64,000 bases of DNA from an uncultured Paludibaculum sp. (GTDB lineage Bacteria; Acidobacteriota; Terriglobia; Bryobacterales; Bryobacteraceae). Made by a program: the position numbers and the translations under genes. Under the pieces are notes generated by a model, which had not been told where the DNA came from, ran no database searches, and saw only the letters and a list, made by a program, of their open reading frames with translations. Below, in pieces: positions 61,722 to 64,000 of this stretch (position 1 is the stretch's first letter; each line of letters starts with the position of its first letter). The stretch lies in contig NZ_OY762269.1 of NCBI RefSeq assembly GCF_963665245.1, forward strand, positions 3,168,501-3,232,500, read 5' to 3'.

Positions 61722-62117
61722 ATGAACATCTTTATGAAGACTACGATCGAACCGCCGCACTCGCGCCGCTTCACTCGCACCACTACGGCCGAAAACGAAC
61801 TCCTCCTCGGCGAGGACGCCCTCAGCCTCATCACCTGCGTCGAAGACCGTCAACTCTTCGCCGGCGTTCGCGACTCCGTCCACCAGCAGTTCGCACCCCG
61901 CACTCTCTACGAACAGAACAGGGCCGACTCCATCGCCGAGGACCTCTGGCGCAAGTCCCGCTTCTCCACCACCGAAACCGCCGCCCTCTCCGCCACCGCT
62001 CCGCCGGACTGCGCAACGCACCAAGTCCTCTTCAAGGGTCCGGGCAACGGCCCCCGTCGATGCCCCTCCCGCGCGATTCTACTCCGCTCGAAGGGCCCCT
62101 GCGGGGTCGGCACCTAG
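61722..62117 (+). CDS. Hypothetical protein, probably truncated
   Basis: 131 residues with GAGGT 8 bases before the ATG. Residues about 28-75 (EDALSLITCVEDRQLF...RADSIAEDLWRK) recall the middle of a small helical protein family frequent in Acidobacteria, where a similar EDR/E-x-x-F segment is followed by Ala/Trp/Arg-rich helices. After ETAALSAT the sequence turns Pro/Cys/Arg-rich and runs 39 bp into the convergent permease gene, so the original 3' end was probably lost. Function unknown. Confidence 0.45.
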   Translation: MNIFMKTTIEPPHSRRFTRTTTAENELLLGEDALSLITCVEDRQLFAGVRDSVHQQFAPRTLYEQNRADSIAEDLWRKSRFSTTETAALSATAPPDCATHQVLFKGPGNGPRRCPSRAILLRSKGPCGVGT

Positions 62118-64000
62118 AGCCTTACGAGCCGGGACGTAACAGGAGATCAGCGCGGCAACAACCAGCACGCAAGAGACGCCGGCATAAGTGGCGGGATCTG
62201 TTGACGTCGCACCGAACAGCAGGCTCTCCAGAGAGCGAGCCAATAGGACGGATCCCGCCAGGCCGATGGGTAGCCCCCAGGCGACCATGCGCAGACCACG
62301 GATCAGGACTCCTGACAGCAGTTGCCGGGGCTGAGCGCCCAGAGCCATGCGGATGCCGATCTCACGGCGGCGTTCGTTCAGGCCGAACGAAATAACGCCG
62401 TAGATTCCGAGCAGTGAGAGCGTCAGCGCGAGGACGGCGAATGCGCCGATGACCTGTAGCGCAAACCGCCGTTGCGCCATCGAAGCGGCCACCACCTGGT
62501 CCATCGTACGAACCCCGAAAATCGGAAGGTCCGGGTCGATCCCCCGCACCTTGCGATGGAGAGCGTCAGCGAGGCCGGCAGGATCGCGGGTGCCGCGGAG
62601 AAAGACGGTCATCGCGAGATCCGAGCGCTGGTAAATCGAAAAGTAGATATGCGGGGCATCGGGCGCGTCAAAAGTATCGGTCTTGACGTCGCCAACAATG
62701 CCGGCGATAACGTATGGTTCCACTCGTCCGGCCGGCCCCTGGTAGATCCGCCTGCCAAGCGGAGTCGAGTTTGGGAAGAAGCGCCGCGCCATCGCGCGAT
62801 CGATCAGGCAGATGCGGCGATGCGCGCTGTCATCGTCCTCTGCGAACACGCGGCCCTCGATCAACGGGATGCGAAGAACCCGAAAGAACTGCGGCGTGAC
62901 GGAAGTCATGGCCGCCGTCAGCGGCTCACCCCGGCTCACTGTAGCGTCCTCAAGCGAAAACCTTCCCGCATTCCAACCCGTGAGGGGAATGCTGGAGCCG
63001 GCCCCCATCGCCACTGCTTCGATACCGGGCAGGGTGCTCGCCTGATGCATCAGTTCCCTCACGAAAGAGCTCCGCCGGTCGGGATTCAGATACTTGCGAT
63101 CAGCTTGAGGATTTGTCGGCGGCGGGAGCCAGATACTGGCAACCAGGACGTTCTTCGTGACAAAGCCGGGATCTGCCCGCAACAGGTTCCAGACGCTCTT
63201 CGAGAGTAGCCCGCACCCGATCATCAAGACCAGCGAGATGGCCACTTGACCTGCAACGAGAACGGTCTGGAGGCGGTGCCGCGATGTGTTCACGGAGGCA
63301 CTGCGCCCGGCGCCTCTCAGGTTCGTCAGAAGATCGACCTTGCAAGCCTGCCACGCCGGCGCCAAGCCGGACAGCAGGGCGGAACCCACTGCTGCGAGAA
63401 TCGTGAAGATGAGGAGCGTCGTGTTCACCACCGGCCGGTTCACGCGGGGCAGATGGATAGGCGCCAGTTCGGCGATTCCCGGCGTCATCGCCGCCGAAAG
63501 AAGCAGGCCGAGCACCCCACCTGCACACGACACAATCAGGCTTTCGCAAGCGAGTTGACGGAGCAGGTCACCGCGGCTTGCGCCGAGCGCGGCGCGGACC
63601 GCAAACTCGCCGCTACGGGCGACGCCTTTGGCCAACAGAAGGTGTGCGACCGTGGCGCAGCAAATCAGCAGCACCAGGCCGACCGCGGCCAGCATAACGG
63701 CCAGGAGCCGGGCATTGTTCTTGCCTGCCAACTCTTCCTGGAGCGGAGCGATTCGCGGAGTCCACTCGGTTTGGGCCGAGTAGTCGCCCGGGAAGTCGCG
63801 GCGCAGCGAAGCCGAATACGCATTGAGCCGGCTGCGGGCAGCGTCGATCGAAATCCCGCGATTCAATTTCGCAATGGCCCCGCGCAGGCGCCGCTCAGTG
63901 CGCCGGTCCTTCGCGCCCCACGGAGGACCTCCAAAGCCGCCGGTGATCCAGAACTCGACGTCTCCCTGGAGCGTTGAGCCAGGATGGCGGAATCCTGGCG
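62079..64000 (-). CDS. ADOP-family ABC transporter permease (5' end beyond window)
   Basis: C-terminal 640 or so residues of a second acidobacterial duplicated orphan permease. The frame stays open to the right edge: the codons before an internal start near 63866 still read as family sequence (GFRHPGSTLQGDVEFW). Visible parts are the end of the first periplasmic core, the first FtsX bundle (LLLAKGVARSGEFAVRAALGAS), the second core (about 63300-62600) and the last FtsX bundle with RREIGIRMALGAQP. It ends ADPAGALRAE, typical for the family. The N-terminal ADOP segment is not in the window. Confidence 0.92.
   Translation of the reverse strand, partial: PGFRHPGSTLQGDVEFWITGGFGGPPWGAKDRRTERRLRGAIAKLNRGISIDAARSRLNAYSASLRRDFPGDYSAQTEWTPRIAPLQEELAGKNNARLLAVMLAAVGLVLLICCATVAHLLLAKGVARSGEFAVRAALGASRGDLLRQLACESLIVSCAGGVLGLLLSAAMTPGIAELAPIHLPRVNRPVVNTTLLIFTILAAVGSALLSGLAPAWQACKVDLLTNLRGAGRSASVNTSRHRLQTVLVAGQVAISLVLMIGCGLLSKSVWNLLRADPGFVTKNVLVASIWLPPPTNPQADRKYLNPDRRSSFVRELMHQASTLPGIEAVAMGAGSSIPLTGWNAGRFSLEDATVSRGEPLTAAMTSVTPQFFRVLRIPLIEGRVFAEDDDSAHRRICLIDRAMARRFFPNSTPLGRRIYQGPAGRVEPYVIAGIVGDVKTDTFDAPDAPHIYFSIYQRSDLAMTVFLRGTRDPAGLADALHRKVRGIDPDLPIFGVRTMDQVVAASMAQRRFALQVIGAFAVLALTLSLLGIYGVISFGLNERRREIGIRMALGAQPRQLLSGVLIRGLRMVAWGLPIGLAGSVLLARSLESLLFGATSTDPATYAGVSCVLVVAALISCYVPARKALGADPAGALRAE

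Overview
This is about 64 kb of GC-rich bacterial chromosome. It looks like Acidobacteriota of the Solibacter/Bryobacter/Paludibaculum type. The pointers are two 'acidobacterial duplicated orphan permease' (ADOP) ABC permeases, large Oar-like TonB receptors that begin with a carboxypeptidase-regulatory-like fold, an SBBP beta-propeller protein, a DUF1080 sugar-hydrolase protein, a secreted GH29 fucosidase and a YpdA-type bacillithiol disulfide reductase. No rRNA or tRNA gene was recognised. The taxonomic placement is inferred from gene content only.

Layout. 1-3.8 kb: a membrane HD-GYP/GAF/GGDEF protein (cut by the left edge), a sigma-54 activator and a PilZ protein, all pointing to c-di-GMP signalling. 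4-13.7 kb: an SBBP propeller protein, an orphan efflux adaptor lipoprotein, a TonB receptor, a DUF1080 protein, an Lrp regulator driving an EamA exporter from a very clear promoter, a DUF1326 protein and a putative outer-membrane protein. 13.7-25.8 kb: M24 peptidase, ADOP permease, a TonB receptor followed by a secreted alpha/beta hydrolase, TPR and DinB proteins, and the fucosidase behind a LacI-like operator. 26-28.6 kb: an AraC/GyrI-type regulator split by a 1,536-bp insertion sequence. The 18-bp ends and the CCAA target duplication are visible, and removing the element restores the reading frame. 28.6-39.2 kb: epoxide-hydrolase-like enzyme, alaS, ypdA, a GT39-like membrane protein, a TIM-barrel isomerase, a hybrid histidine kinase that has lost its key residues, and a HAD phosphatase.

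39.2-46.8 kb is the most interesting block. A leftward operon encodes a RegB/RegA-type redox two-component system, a cysteine-rich exported protein and an OprC-like copper TonB receptor. The divergent operon encodes two overlapping cytochrome bd-superfamily-like membrane proteins, each fused to a C-terminal mono-haem cytochrome c. The gap between the operons carries two near-identical 17-bp RegA-type boxes exactly 60 bp apart. The reading offered here is a redox-controlled copper-uptake and terminal-respiration module.

46.9-51.5 kb: esterase, a DUF2975/XRE/DUF1801 operon with palindromic operators, a decayed zone with the C-terminal remnant of a PLP trans-sulfuration enzyme, and small VOC and SRPBCC proteins. 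51.7-57 kb: an alpha-2-macroglobulin whose bait-region position holds two pseudopilin-like motifs and a TonB-receptor-like N-terminal domain. 57.3-64 kb: an Oar-like receptor with terminator, an AT-richer orphan stretch, and a second ADOP permease cut by the right edge.

A dispersed non-coding repeat occurs three times (about 3.8, 23.6 and 36.3 kb). It consists of TCAGC units at exact 7-bp steps, a spacer, then GCTGA units at 7-bp steps in the opposite orientation.
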